A stretch of 40,482 nucleotides of DNA from Bacillota bacterium (GCA_030530285.1 JAUMVD010000014.1:1-40482); one strand, 5' to 3'. Counted from the stretch's first letter, positions 17,150 to 26,351 are shown. Program-made: numbers and translations. Notes: generated by a model not told the origin, from the sequence alone.

Positions 17150-18196
17150 ATGATCATGGTTAAAAAAAACCTGACAACCGATGACGGACTGCTGAGCCTT
17201 CTCTCCGGCAGCGATGATGAGGCTTTGTTCGCAGAGGCCCGCCGCATACGCGAAGAAATCTATGGCGATGCGGTCTATTTGCGCGGGCTGATCGAATTCA
17301 CGAATTACTGTAAGAACAATTGCTGCTACTGCGGCATTCGCGCAGGCAATGCGAAACTGCCAAGATACCGTCTGGATAAAGAAACGATCTTAGATCGGTG
17401 TCGATTGGGGTATTCTCTCGGATTCATGACCTTCGTCCTTCAGGGCGGCGAGGATCCCTATTTTGACGGCCCCAAGGGCGACGACCGGCTGTGCGATATT
17501 GTATCGGCGATACACGATGAATTCCCGGACTGCGCCATCACGCTGTCCGTGGGCGAGAGATCAAGGGAAAGTTACAAACGGCTGCGTGACGCCGGTGCGC
17601 GCAGGTATCTGCTGCGGCAGGAGGCGGCTTCCGCAGAGCTGTACCGCAGGCTCCACCCTGCCGAAATGCTCCCGGAAAACAGGCTGCGCTGCCTGTACGA
17701 TCTCAAAGACCTGGGCTATCAAGTCGGGGCGGGCCTTATGGTCGGCGTTCCCGGGCAAAGTCTGGAGCATCTGCTGGAAGACCTGAAATTCATGCAAAAG
17801 CTTCAGCCGGATATGATCGGCATCGGGCCGTACCTCCAACATGCGGATACCCCGCTGGGGAAGCTGGAGGACAGCGCGGAGCAGCGCCGGGACAGACTGC
17901 AGCTCACACTGAGATTGCTGGCGATCCTCAGGCTCCTGTTCCCTTACGCGTTGATCCCATCAACAACAGCCCTCGCCTCCATCGATCCGGCAGGACGCAC
18001 GCTGGGTCTGAGGGCCGGCGCCAATGTCGTGATGCCTAACCTGTCTCCGGCGACAGTACGTGATAAATATACGATCTATGAAAACAAGCTGTCTTCGGGC
18101 GCCGAAGCGGCGGAGCAGAAACTTGCGTTGGAACAAATCGTGTCAGGCGCAGGATATCAAATCGTATCGGATATTGGAGATGTGAAGCGAGGATAA
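17150..18196 (+). CDS. hydE: [FeFe]-hydrogenase maturase HydE (radical SAM)
   Basis: A radical SAM enzyme needed to build the dithiomethylamine-bridged di-iron subcluster, acting on the HydG product. The motif CKNNCCYC gives C54, C58 and C61. LQGGEDPYF, ERSRESYKRLRDAGA and GVPGQSLEHLLEDL are HydE/BioB-like barrel landmarks. Length of 348 residues is normal. It begins 7 bases after hydG. The ribosome site is weak, and Met3 is a possible start. It is followed 5 bases later by hydF. Confidence 0.95.
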   Translation: MIMVKKNLTTDDGLLSLLSGSDDEALFAEARRIREEIYGDAVYLRGLIEFTNYCKNNCCYCGIRAGNAKLPRYRLDKETILDRCRLGYSLGFMTFVLQGGEDPYFDGPKGDDRLCDIVSAIHDEFPDCAITLSVGERSRESYKRLRDAGARRYLLRQEAASAELYRRLHPAEMLPENRLRCLYDLKDLGYQVGAGLMVGVPGQSLEHLLEDLKFMQKLQPDMIGIGPYLQHADTPLGKLEDSAEQRRDRLQLTLRLLAILRLLFPYALIPSTTALASIDPAGRTLGLRAGANVVMPNLSPATVRDKYTIYENKLSSGAEAAEQKLALEQIVSGAGYQIVSDIGDVKRG

Positions 18197-18201
18197 GCCA
18201 A

Positions 18202-19431
18202 ATGAAATCAAGTACACCACGATCAAACCGACTGCATATCGGAATATTCGGCAGGAGAAACGCCGGTAAATCTTCTTTGATCAACGCCCTCACCGGACAG
18301 GAAGCTGCTCTGGTTTCGGATGCTCCCGGAACGACTACCGATCCGGTCTTCAAGTCCATGGAGCTTCACCCTGTCGGACCTGTCGTGTTTATCGATACGG
18401 CGGGACTGGATGATGAGGGCGAGCTGGGAAAACTCCGCGTTGCCAGAACGAATGACGTCATTTCCAAGACCGACCTGGCGATACTCGTCATGGATGCTTC
18501 CGCAGCGGACGACACCTTCGAAAGGAAACTGCTGCAGAAATTGCAGGAAGCAGATGTTCCGGTCATCACCGTGAAGAACAAATGCGACCAGCTGAGAAAT
18601 AGCGAAATTCCCGCTTCAGCAGAAGGCTGTGTTTTCGTCAGCGCTCTGACGGGAGAAGGAATCGACCGTCTCAGACAATCTATCGTTGCGGCCGTCTCAG
18701 AGGAAAACGCCCCGGATCACGACGCCAGCCACTCCCTCCTGGGAAGTCTGGTCAGTACCGGCGACCTGGTTCTGCTGGTGATGCCGCAGGATATCCAGGC
18801 CCCAAAAGGCCGTTTGATCCTCCCGCAGGTACAGACCATCCGCGAACTTCTGGACAGAAACTGTTCCGTCATGTCCACCACTTCCGCAGGCCTGAAGTCC
18901 GCGCTGGATTCTTTGAACCGCGCGCCGGATCTGATCGTAACCGATTCTCAGTGTTTCGGTGAAGTATATAAACAAAAGCCAGAGCAAAGCGCTCTGACTT
19001 CGTTTTCGATTTTGATGGCTGCCGCCAAAGGCGACATCAACGCCTTTGTTGACGGCGTTTCTGTCATCGATAACGCCAGGACCTCTCTGGCGCAAGGCGG
19101 CATGCCTTCTCCGCTGCGCGTTCTGATCGCGGAAGCCTGCACTCATGTGCCTCTTAACGAAGACATCGGCAGCGTGAAAATCCCGCGGATTTTGCGCGAG
19201 GCCTTCGGTGATCAGGTGACCATCGATTCCGTGCGGGGAAACGACTACCCGGATGCAGATGGACTGAAAGAATATGATCTGATCATCCACTGCGGCGGCT
19301 GCATGTTCAACCGCAAGGCCGTCTTAAGCCGCATCGCCGCGGCAAAGGCCGCCGGCGTTCCCATCACGAACTATGGGATCTTTCTGGCTAAAATGGCCGG
19401 GATCCTGGATAAAGTCGACCTTCCGGAATAA
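18202..19431 (+). CDS. hydF: [FeFe]-hydrogenase maturation GTPase HydF
   Basis: The scaffold GTPase that holds the di-iron precursor and delivers it to HydA. The Era-like G domain has G1 GRRNAGKSS (17-25), G3 DTAGL (65-69) and G4 NKCD (126-129). The middle dimerisation region leads into the Fe-S domain with C313-T-H315 and HCGGC (H363, C364, C367), the family CxH...HCxxC signature. GAGGATAAGCC precedes the ATG. It is the last gene of the operon. Only a weak CGGG/CCCG hairpin (19437-19450) separates it from the convergent oxidoreductase operon. Confidence 0.96.
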   Translation: MKSSTPRSNRLHIGIFGRRNAGKSSLINALTGQEAALVSDAPGTTTDPVFKSMELHPVGPVVFIDTAGLDDEGELGKLRVARTNDVISKTDLAILVMDASAADDTFERKLLQKLQEADVPVITVKNKCDQLRNSEIPASAEGCVFVSALTGEGIDRLRQSIVAAVSEENAPDHDASHSLLGSLVSTGDLVLLVMPQDIQAPKGRLILPQVQTIRELLDRNCSVMSTTSAGLKSALDSLNRAPDLIVTDSQCFGEVYKQKPEQSALTSFSILMAAAKGDINAFVDGVSVIDNARTSLAQGGMPSPLRVLIAEACTHVPLNEDIGSVKIPRILREAFGDQVTIDSVRGNDYPDADGLKEYDLIIHCGGCMFNRKAVLSRIAAAKAAGVPITNYGIFLAKMAGILDKVDLPE

Positions 19432-19453
19432 GGGGACGGGTCACTGCCCGCGT

Positions 19454-20026
19454 TTACCACTGGCGTGATTCGCCGAATCCTGTCTTGTAGCCGAGGTTTT
19501 TCAGGTCTTCATCCATGATGTCGTAGCCCATTTTGTACGCGTCGAGGTTGACTGCTGCGATACTGGCGTTGAAGTTGTTCTTGATTTCCTCTTCTACTGC
19601 CGGATAGTGCACCTTAGGCATGAGCCTGGTCAGCGCACCCAGCGCGATGATGTTTACGACGAAAGGCTTGCCCATGTCCTCGGCACGCTGCGTTGCCTGT
19701 ATTCTGTAAACATTCGGTCTGTCTGATTCCACCAGTGTGCTGTTGATGAGCACGACTGCGTCGTCCTTGACCGTATCTATGTATTTATCATATCCTACCT
19801 GGTTCAGCGCGACGAATACGTCAGCTTTGTTGACCTTCATGTAGTCGATTTCTTTATCCGATATAACGACTTCCGCCTTGCAGGCGCCGCCTCTGGCTTC
19901 CGGTCCGTAGCTCTGCGTCTGCGCTATATTATAGTTTTCACCAAGTCCATATGCTTTGGAAAGAAGCACTGATGCCAGAATGACACCTTGTCCGCCTGAA
20001 CCGGCGAACCTTACGTTGAGTCTCAT
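19454..20026 (-). CDS. 2-oxoacid:ferredoxin oxidoreductase, gamma subunit
   Basis: A 190-residue POR gamma-type subunit that, with the alpha, beta and ferredoxin-like subunits, oxidatively decarboxylates a 2-oxoacid to an acyl-CoA and reduces ferredoxin. Landmarks are GSGGQGV (9-15), the TQSYGPEARGG motif (about 37-47) and a C-terminal helical region (NASIAAVNLDAYKMGYD). The GPEARGG pattern and the four-subunit layout are typical of 2-oxoglutarate (Kor/Oor) or branched-chain 2-oxoacid (Vor) enzymes rather than pyruvate enzymes. AAAGGATGA precedes the ATG. It is the last gene of its operon. Confidence 0.9.
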   Translation of the reverse strand: MRLNVRFAGSGGQGVILASVLLSKAYGLGENYNIAQTQSYGPEARGGACKAEVVISDKEIDYMKVNKADVFVALNQVGYDKYIDTVKDDAVVLINSTLVESDRPNVYRIQATQRAEDMGKPFVVNIIALGALTRLMPKVHYPAVEEEIKNNFNASIAAVNLDAYKMGYDIMDEDLKNLGYKTGFGESRQW

Positions 20027-20055
20027 GATTCATCCTTTCTTTCTTCATTTACTAG

Positions 20056-20259
20056 CTACTTTTCAACATCGATGGCGCCGTCCGGACACATTCTCTCACA
20101 CATCCTGCATACGACGCACTTATCCGGTCCCTCTACTGCCGGCATCGCTGTTCCGTAATTGTTTCTCTGTCTCGATTTGACAAAGACCTTCTTAGGGCAT
20201 ACTGACAGGCAGATGTTGCAGCCTTTGCAGCACGCTTTATCTATCGTAATATTTGCCAT
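20056..20259 (-). CDS. 2-oxoacid:ferredoxin oxidoreductase, ferredoxin-like delta subunit
   Basis: A small 67-residue 2x[4Fe-4S] protein with two classical cluster motifs, CKGCNICLSVCP and CVVCRMCERMCP. It would relay electrons from the TPP-bound substrate in the beta subunit to external ferredoxin. GGAGGTAAGGAA precedes the ATG. It sits between the beta and gamma genes, 19 bases after beta. Confidence 0.92.
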   Translation of the reverse strand: MANITIDKACCKGCNICLSVCPKKVFVKSRQRNNYGTAMPAVEGPDKCVVCRMCERMCPDGAIDVEK

Positions 20260-20278
20260 TTCCTTACCTCCGGGCTCC

Positions 20279-21112
20279 TTATCTGACTCCGCATTCAGTC
20301 AGTCTGTCTTCTACGCGCTCCAGATATTCCTTGGCGCCTTCATCATGCTTGAACAGTCCGATCGGAATCAGTCCTTCACTGTTCTTCTCGGCCATAGCGC
20401 CTGTCGGATCATCGGAACCGAGCTTATACAGATACGTGCATTCCTTGTACTTTTCCATGATCTTTGCAGGTTCTTTCTCACCCCAGACGTTCTTTCCGGC
20501 CTGAACCGGGCACTGTGAAAGAACTTCAATGAATGAGAATCCCTTGTGCTCGAGGCCTTCTGCGATGGCCTTGGCGAGCTGTACAGGATGGGCCGTGGTC
20601 CATCTGGCAACGTAGCTGGCTCCCAGTGACATCACCAGCTTGCAGGCGTTCATCGGCTCATCGATGCAGCCGTAAGGCGATGTCTTCGTCTTCGCGCCAA
20701 TCGGTGTGGTCGGTGACTTCTGTCCGCCGGTCATTCCGTATATGTAGTTGTTGACCATGACCACCGTCAGGTCAATGTTTCTCTGAGCCGCGTGGAGCAG
20801 ATGGTTTCCGCCGATCGCCATGCAGTCTCCGTCACCGGTAAAGACCATGATCTTCTTATCCGGGCGTGACAGCTTCAGGCCTTCCGCAAAGGCAATGGCT
20901 CTGCCGTGCATGGTGTGTATCACGTCGAGTTTATAATAACAAGGGATCCAGGATGAACATCCGATGCCGCTGACGCAGGCCACGTCATCCTTGCAATCCA
21001 GTTTCTCCATGGCTTCCATCGCCGCGATCTGGATGATGCCGTTTCCACATCCCGGACAGAACAGTGTCGGGAGGGATTCCTTCTTTATGTATTTCTCGTA
21101 AAGTTTATTCAT
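20279..21112 (-). CDS. 2-oxoacid:ferredoxin oxidoreductase, beta (TPP-binding) subunit
   Basis: A 277-residue subunit carrying the thiamine diphosphate site: GDGDCMAIGGNH (93-104) and NNYIYGMTGGQ (121-131) bind TPP-Mg, and FCPGCGNG (C19, C22) supplies cluster ligands. The TGGQKSPTTP segment is characteristic of the KorB/VorA group. The start overlaps the alpha-subunit end by 8 bases, with GGAGGTGG upstream. The exact 2-oxoacid is uncertain; 2-oxoglutarate is my first choice and branched-chain 2-oxoacids the alternative. Confidence 0.92.
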   Translation of the reverse strand: MNKLYEKYIKKESLPTLFCPGCGNGIIQIAAMEAMEKLDCKDDVACVSGIGCSSWIPCYYKLDVIHTMHGRAIAFAEGLKLSRPDKKIMVFTGDGDCMAIGGNHLLHAAQRNIDLTVVMVNNYIYGMTGGQKSPTTPIGAKTKTSPYGCIDEPMNACKLVMSLGASYVARWTTAHPVQLAKAIAEGLEHKGFSFIEVLSQCPVQAGKNVWGEKEPAKIMEKYKECTYLYKLGSDDPTGAMAEKNSEGLIPIGLFKHDEGAKEYLERVEDRLTECGVR

Positions 21113-22325
21113 CGTATTCCACCTCCTCGTCCAGTTCTGCTACTTCGAGAATCTTGTCGAGGATCTCGATCGGCGTATGGATATCTCCGCCGCACTTTGA
21201 CATCGTCACGACCTTCTTGTCCTTCAGGACACGCTCAACTTCTCTGCTGTACTTGCCCACGTTCATTTCCGGAACGATGACGGTGTCCACACGTTCTGTC
21301 GCCTGTCTCAGCAGGTCCTCCGGGAATGGCCATACCGTATTGATCTTCACGAGGCCTACCTTGAGGTGACTGTAGTCGGTCTGGATCGTCTTCTGGATTC
21401 CTCTCTTCACCAGGTCTCTGACAACCTTAAACTTAGGCGCGATTCTGCCGTCCTTTACCTCTCTGGCATGCTTTACGGCATTGAGAGCCGGTCTGGCAAC
21501 CGATCCGTAAGCGACGATCGCTACGTCGGCGTCTTCCATGTCGTAAGTCGTGATATCAGCGATCACGTCTACATTATCGGCGATCTTCTTGTTCAGGTTA
21601 TAAATGAACTCGCCGCTCTTCTGGGCCATGTGTCCGATACGTCTGCCCTGTTCATCGTGGAGCTGACCTTCAACGGTAGTAAATTCGCCCTTGAAGAAGT
21701 CCGCCTGCGGTGAAACGACGTATTTCTGCTTGACTGATTTGATTTCCTTGCTGCCGTCTTTGATGACGATCTTTTCTCTCATGTGACCCACAACTTCGTC
21801 TGCCAGAAGAATGACCGGCGTTCTGAACTGTTCTGCCAGTTCAAAGGCTTTGATGGTGAAATCATACATTTCCTGTACCGATGACGGTGCCAGTACTATG
21901 ATCTCATAGTCACCATGACTTCCGTATCTGGCCTGATAAATGTCCTGCTGGGATGAGAGTGTTGGCTGCCCTGTTGACGGACCGCCTCTCTGTACATTAA
22001 CGATTACGATAGGCGTTTCTGTTACTGCAGCAAATCCTATCGCTTCCTGCATAAGCGTATATCCGGGGCCGGATGTCGCGGTCATTGCCTTGCTGCCGCC
22101 CCATCTGGCGCCGATAATCGCGCATGCAGATCCGATTTCGTCTTCCATCTGAATAAAAGCGCCCCCAGCCTTTTGCATTTCGCCGGACATCATCTCGATA
22201 ATCTCCGTTGACGGAGTGATCGGATATCCTGCAAAAAATCTGCATCCAGCATAAAGCGCGCCCTTTGCACAGGCTTCATTGCCCTGCAATACAACTTCGT
22301 TTAGTTTCCCTGGTTTTGATGCCAT
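21105..22325 (-). CDS. 2-oxoacid:ferredoxin oxidoreductase, alpha subunit
   Basis: A 406-residue POR alpha-type subunit, first gene of the operon. AGYPITPSTEI (32-42) is the conserved N-terminal substrate/TPP-side motif. GSACAIIGARWGGSKAMTATSGPG follows, and the transketolase C-terminal-like domain contains NVQRGGPSTGQPT. No gamma domain is fused, consistent with the separate gamma gene. AGAGGGAAAA precedes the ATG. The gene order alpha-beta-ferredoxin-gamma is a common Kor layout. Confidence 0.92.
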   Translation of the reverse strand: MASKPGKLNEVVLQGNEACAKGALYAGCRFFAGYPITPSTEIIEMMSGEMQKAGGAFIQMEDEIGSACAIIGARWGGSKAMTATSGPGYTLMQEAIGFAAVTETPIVIVNVQRGGPSTGQPTLSSQQDIYQARYGSHGDYEIIVLAPSSVQEMYDFTIKAFELAEQFRTPVILLADEVVGHMREKIVIKDGSKEIKSVKQKYVVSPQADFFKGEFTTVEGQLHDEQGRRIGHMAQKSGEFIYNLNKKIADNVDVIADITTYDMEDADVAIVAYGSVARPALNAVKHAREVKDGRIAPKFKVVRDLVKRGIQKTIQTDYSHLKVGLVKINTVWPFPEDLLRQATERVDTVIVPEMNVGKYSREVERVLKDKKVVTMSKCGGDIHTPIEILDKILEVAELDEEVEYDE

Positions 22326-22401
22326 TTTTCCCTCTTTTTTTGTTATTTTTCAGTGACATTTTTTGCGTCAGGCGTTACCTTTTCGCTTGTTCCATCTTAA
22401 C

Positions 22402-22413
22402 ATTGTATACTAT
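22402..22413. promoter_or_regulatory. Candidate GntR-type operator, copy 1
   Basis: ATTGTATACTAT is an 11 of 12 match to the perfect palindrome found 77 bases away. It overlaps the -10 box of the oxidoreductase operon. TNGTNNNACNA-like palindromes are typical targets of GntR/FadR-family repressors. Confidence 0.4.
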
Positions 22414-22429
22414 CCACTTCAACAGTAAA
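22402..22429 (-). promoter_or_regulatory. Promoter of the 2-oxoacid oxidoreductase operon
   Basis: On the minus strand TTTACT (22424-22429), a 16-base spacer and TACAAT (22402-22407). The -10 lies inside a TTGTATACTA-type palindrome that could be a regulator site. Confidence 0.45.
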
Positions 22430-22478
22430 CCCGTTGAAAAATCAACATTTATAGTGTTTTAATATCGGTCTTTGTATT

Positions 22479-22490
22479 ATTGTATACAAT
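22479..22490. promoter_or_regulatory. Candidate GntR-type operator, copy 2
   Basis: ATTGTATACAAT is a perfect 12-bp palindrome in the non-coding 269-base gap between purL and the oxidoreductase operon, 77 bases from copy 1 (centre to centre). This spacing, roughly seven helical turns, would place the two sites on the same DNA face. Confidence 0.4.
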
Positions 22491-22524
22491 TTTAGCACGT
22501 TAAATTATTGCCCTGTTTTTGCTG

Positions 22525-22563
22525 TAAAACAAAACCCCGGCCGCTTAGCAGCATGCCGGGGTT
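22525..22563 (-). terminator. Intrinsic terminator of the purine operon
   Basis: On the minus strand a 9-bp stem AACCCCGGC/GCCGGGGTT (22533-22541 and 22555-22563) is followed by TTTTGTTTT. It lies just downstream of purL. Confidence 0.85.
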
Positions 22564-22596
22564 ATTTGTGCATGATTTGTGCATAATTTGTGCATT
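22564..22596. repeat. Three tandem 11-bp repeats at the purL stop
   Basis: ATTTGTGCATG, ATTTGTGCATA and ATTTGTGCATT follow one another without gaps. The third copy contains two bases of the purL stop codon. The repeats lie between the stop and the terminator stem. Confidence 0.85.
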
Positions 22597-25500
22597 ACTT
22601 AAAGTATTTTACCGCGGATTCGAACATCTTCATGTCGTATCTGCCCGGTACGTTCTTATACAGACCGTAGCCGATTCTCTCGGCATGTCCCATCTTTCCA
22701 AAGACTCTGCCGTCAGGAGAAGTCATGCCCTCCACCGCGTAGATCGAGCCGTTCGGATTGAATCGGATATCATCGGATGGTTTCCCATCGAAGTCGACAT
22801 ACTGCGTGGCGATCTGACCGTTTGCTCCCAGCTGAGCCAGCAGTTTTTCATCGGCCAGAATCCTGCCCTCTCCATGGGATACAGGTACGGTATAGATCTC
22901 GCCGACCTGTGTGTTTGCCAGCCATGGTGACTTGTCCGATGTGACGCGGATCCTTACCAGCCTTGACTGGTGCCTGCCGATTTCGTTCAGTGTCAGTGTC
23001 GGACACTTGTCATCCGTATCTATGATCTTGCCGTAAGGAACCAGCCCCAGTTTGATGAGGGCCTGGAATCCGTTGCAGATACCCGCCATCAGACCGCCGC
23101 GAACGTCCAGAAGCTCGGTAACCGCTTCCTTCACGGCAGGGTTCCTGAAGAACGCGGTGATGAACTTGCCGGATCCATCCGGTTCATCTCCGCCGGAGAA
23201 GCCGCCCGGTATAAATACCATCTGCGCTCCCGCCAGCTTAGCCGCAAATTCTTCTATGGATCCGCTTATGGCATCCGCCGTCAGGTTTCTGATGACGATG
23301 ATCTCCGCTTCAGCTCCGGCTCGTTCAAAGGCCTTTGCGGAATCGTATTCGCAGTTGGTTCCAGGGAACGCCGGAATCAATACCTTAGGTCTTGCTGTTG
23401 ATGCCGCCGGGATCTTCACCGCATCCGGCGCGCTGACCCGCTGCGCCGTCACGTAGCTGAGATCCGGAATCTGCTGTTTCGCCGCGTCGATGTTGCACGG
23501 ATAAACGGTCTCCAGCTTGTCTTCGTAGATCTTAAGCAGTTCCTCCAGATCCAGTTTCTCCCCGGCCCGCAGGATTTCCTTGGCCTTGATGGTCTCTCCG
23601 AGAACCCGCGCATTGAATCCTGAGGTCGCGCTGAGGATATCAGAAGCCGCGGTTCCTTCCGCCAGTTCAATGATGAAGGAGCCATAGGCTTTGCCGAACA
23701 GTTTCTGGACATCCGCCGCATCCGCTTCATATCTGAACCCGATCATATTGCCGAAGCACATCTTCATGACCGCTTCCGCAATGCCGCCGATGCCAGGCGT
23801 ATATGCCGACAGCAGGCTGCCCGCTTCATTCAGCTCTCGGATCTTGCCGAACAGCTGCTTCAGGGACTGTGTGTCCGGCAGTCCCTCGCCGTTTACTTCA
23901 GGTTCCAGCAGGAGCACCTTATGTCCGGAGCCTTTGAATTCATCTGTAATGATGTCATCCACATCAGCAGTGGTGATGGCAAAGGACACCAGTGTCGGCG
24001 GTACGTCAATGTCTTCAAAGGATCCGCTCATGGAGTCCTTGCCGCCTATCGCCGCCACTTCCAGTCCCATCTGGGCTTCATATGCTCCCAGCAGAGCCGC
24101 AAAAGGCTTGCCCCATCGCTCGCTGTCCTTTCCGAGTTTTTCGAAATACTCCTGGAAGCTCAGGTAGGATGCTTCTTTGCCGCCGCCTGAAGCCGCCAGT
24201 TTACACATGGAATCCACTACCGCCAGATATGCTCCGTGATATGGACTTTGTTCGGTCACATACGGATCGTATCCCCAGGACATGATGGAACATGTTCTGG
24301 ATACTTCTTTTTCCATGGAGATCTTCTGCACCATGGTCTGGGCAGGGGTCATCTGAAACTTGCCGCCGAACGGCATCACTACGGTGCCGGCTCCTATGGT
24401 TGAGTCGAATTTCTCCGAAAGTCCTTTCTGCGAGCAGGTGTTGATGTCATCCGCCAGAGCCTTGTAATTCTCTGTGAATCCGCCTTTCACTTCCGCAACA
24501 GGAAGTCCTGCTGCCGGCGCCTTGATGCTGATATGTTTCTCCGCGCCGTTGGAATCCAGAAATTCTCTGGAAATGTCTACGATTTTATTTCCCTGCCAGT
24601 GCATGACCAGTCTCGGCTGCTCCGTTACTGTGGCAACTACCGTGCACTCCAGGTTTTCCGCTGCGGCCAGCGCTTCGAATTTCTCTCTGTCCTCTGCCGC
24701 TACGACAACGGCCATTCTTTCCTGGGATTCACTGATGGCCAGTTCCGTCCCATCCAGTCCTTCATATTTCTTTGGAACCACATCCAGATTGATGTCCAGC
24801 CCGTCTGCCAGCTCTCCGATGGCAACCGATACGCCGCCTGCGCCGAAGTCATTGCAGCGTTTGATCAGCCTGGAAGCTTCGCCGTTTCGGAACAATCTCT
24901 GCAGCTTTCTCTCCTCCGGAGCGTTTCCCTTCTGGACTTCGGCTCCGCAGCTTTCCAGAGAGCTTTCATCGTGTGATTTGGATGAGCCGGTGGCTCCGCC
25001 TATGCCGTCTCTGCCGGTCCTGCCCCCAAGCAGGAAAATGATGTCTCCCGGCTGCGGTCTCTCTCTGACCACGTTGACTGCCGGTGCGGCGCCCACTACG
25101 GCGCCCAGTTCCATCCTCTTGGCCGCGTATCCATCGTGATAGATTTCCTGTACCAGTCCGGTGGAAACGCCGATCTGGTTTCCGTAAGAGGAATACCCGT
25201 CCGCTGCGGAGGTTACCAGCTTCCTCTGCGGCAGCTTGCCCTTGATCGTCTGATCCAGAGGTCTGAGGGGATCCGCTGCGCCGGTGATTCTCATGGCCGT
25301 ATATACGTAGGCTCTGCCGGAAAGCGGATCTCTGATGGCTCCGCCGATACAAGTCGCCGCGCCGCCGAACGGTTCGATCTCCGTCGGATGGTTGTGTGTT
25401 TCGTTTTTAAAGAGCAAAAGCCAGTCTTCCATCTTGCCGCCCGCTTCGGCTTTGATCTTTACCGTACAGGCATTGATCTCCTCGGACTCATCCAGCCCTT

Positions 25501-26350
25501 CCATTTTGCCCTGCGCCTTGAGGGCCTTGGCGGCGATCGTACCGATATCCATCAGGGTTACCGGCTTGGTTCTTCCCAGGGTCTTTCTGGTTTCGATGTA
25601 ATCGTTATAGGCCTTTTGCAATGTTTCATCGGCGAACTCCACATGGTCGATCACCGTGTTGAATGTTGTATGTCTGCAGTGATCTGACCAGTAGGTATCG
25701 ATCATTTTGATCTCCGTTATGGTCGGATCTCTGTCTTCTTCTTTGAAGTATTTCTGGCAGACCAGAATATCATCATAGTCCATGGCCAGACCGTTTTCTC
25801 TGATGAATGCCTTCAGCCCGGTCTCATCCATGCCGCGGAAGCCCGTTACGGTTGCTACCGTTTCCGGTTTATCGTATTCCATCTTGAGGGTCTGCGGCAT
25901 TTCCAGCGCGGCTTCTCTCATTTCTACCGGATTGATCACGTGCTTCTTGATGGCTTCGATCTCTTCGGCTGTAAGGTTTCCATAAAGGATGTATACCTTG
26001 GCGCATTTGACGAGAGGTCTCTCCTCCTGCGATATGATCTGTATGCACTGGGCGGCGGAATCAGCTCTCTGGTCATACTGACCCGGCAGGGCTTCCACTG
26101 CGAAGCACACGCCAGCCTTGTCCCTGTCCGTATCCAGCGCCTTGTAAACATCATCTACCTGAGGTTCTGAGAAAACGGTATTCACGCACTGATCAAACAG
26201 CTCCTCACTGATGCCCTCCACATCATATCGATTGATGATGCGCAGGTCCTCCAGGCCTTTGATCCCGAGAAATGTACGTATCTCCGCTGCCAGAGCCTTT
26301 GCTTCGCTGGCTACCGCCTCTCTCTTCTCGACAAATATTCTATATACCAT
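22595..26350 (-). CDS. purL: Phosphoribosylformylglycinamidine synthase, single-chain (PurL-PurQ)
   Basis: Converts FGAR plus glutamine and ATP to FGAM (purine step 4). A 1251-residue large-type enzyme: an N-terminal PurS-like/linker region with YWSDHCRHTTFN (active-site His), two AIRS-like ATP-binding repeats (LLFKNETHNHPTEIEPFGGAATCIGG in the first; a second from about 650), and a C-terminal glutaminase domain with FPGTNCEYDSAKAF, nucleophile Cys in GICNGFQAL and SHGEGR. I use ATG 26350 (MVYRIFVEK), which has AAAGGAG 5 bases upstream and follows the purD TGA. An upstream in-frame ATG lies within purD. Last gene of the operon. Confidence 0.96.
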   Translation of the reverse strand: MVYRIFVEKREAVASEAKALAAEIRTFLGIKGLEDLRIINRYDVEGISEELFDQCVNTVFSEPQVDDVYKALDTDRDKAGVCFAVEALPGQYDQRADSAAQCIQIISQEERPLVKCAKVYILYGNLTAEEIEAIKKHVINPVEMREAALEMPQTLKMEYDKPETVATVTGFRGMDETGLKAFIRENGLAMDYDDILVCQKYFKEEDRDPTITEIKMIDTYWSDHCRHTTFNTVIDHVEFADETLQKAYNDYIETRKTLGRTKPVTLMDIGTIAAKALKAQGKMEGLDESEEINACTVKIKAEAGGKMEDWLLLFKNETHNHPTEIEPFGGAATCIGGAIRDPLSGRAYVYTAMRITGAADPLRPLDQTIKGKLPQRKLVTSAADGYSSYGNQIGVSTGLVQEIYHDGYAAKRMELGAVVGAAPAVNVVRERPQPGDIIFLLGGRTGRDGIGGATGSSKSHDESSLESCGAEVQKGNAPEERKLQRLFRNGEASRLIKRCNDFGAGGVSVAIGELADGLDINLDVVPKKYEGLDGTELAISESQERMAVVVAAEDREKFEALAAAENLECTVVATVTEQPRLVMHWQGNKIVDISREFLDSNGAEKHISIKAPAAGLPVAEVKGGFTENYKALADDINTCSQKGLSEKFDSTIGAGTVVMPFGGKFQMTPAQTMVQKISMEKEVSRTCSIMSWGYDPYVTEQSPYHGAYLAVVDSMCKLAASGGGKEASYLSFQEYFEKLGKDSERWGKPFAALLGAYEAQMGLEVAAIGGKDSMSGSFEDIDVPPTLVSFAITTADVDDIITDEFKGSGHKVLLLEPEVNGEGLPDTQSLKQLFGKIRELNEAGSLLSAYTPGIGGIAEAVMKMCFGNMIGFRYEADAADVQKLFGKAYGSFIIELAEGTAASDILSATSGFNARVLGETIKAKEILRAGEKLDLEELLKIYEDKLETVYPCNIDAAKQQIPDLSYVTAQRVSAPDAVKIPAASTARPKVLIPAFPGTNCEYDSAKAFERAGAEAEIIVIRNLTADAISGSIEEFAAKLAGAQMVFIPGGFSGGDEPDGSGKFITAFFRNPAVKEAVTELLDVRGGLMAGICNGFQALIKLGLVPYGKIIDTDDKCPTLTLNEIGRHQSRLVRIRVTSDKSPWLANTQVGEIYTVPVSHGEGRILADEKLLAQLGANGQIATQYVDFDGKPSDDIRFNPNGSIYAVEGMTSPDGRVFGKMGHAERIGYGLYKNVPGRYDMKMFESAVKYFK

Positions 26351-26351
26351 T

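Noticed and set aside
19432..19453. GGGGACGGGTCACTGCCCG as a dispersed GGGGAC-type repeat or terminator between hydF and the gamma subunit gene
   Set aside because: The stem is only 4-5 bp, there is no real T-run, and one partial copy is not enough to call a repeat family.
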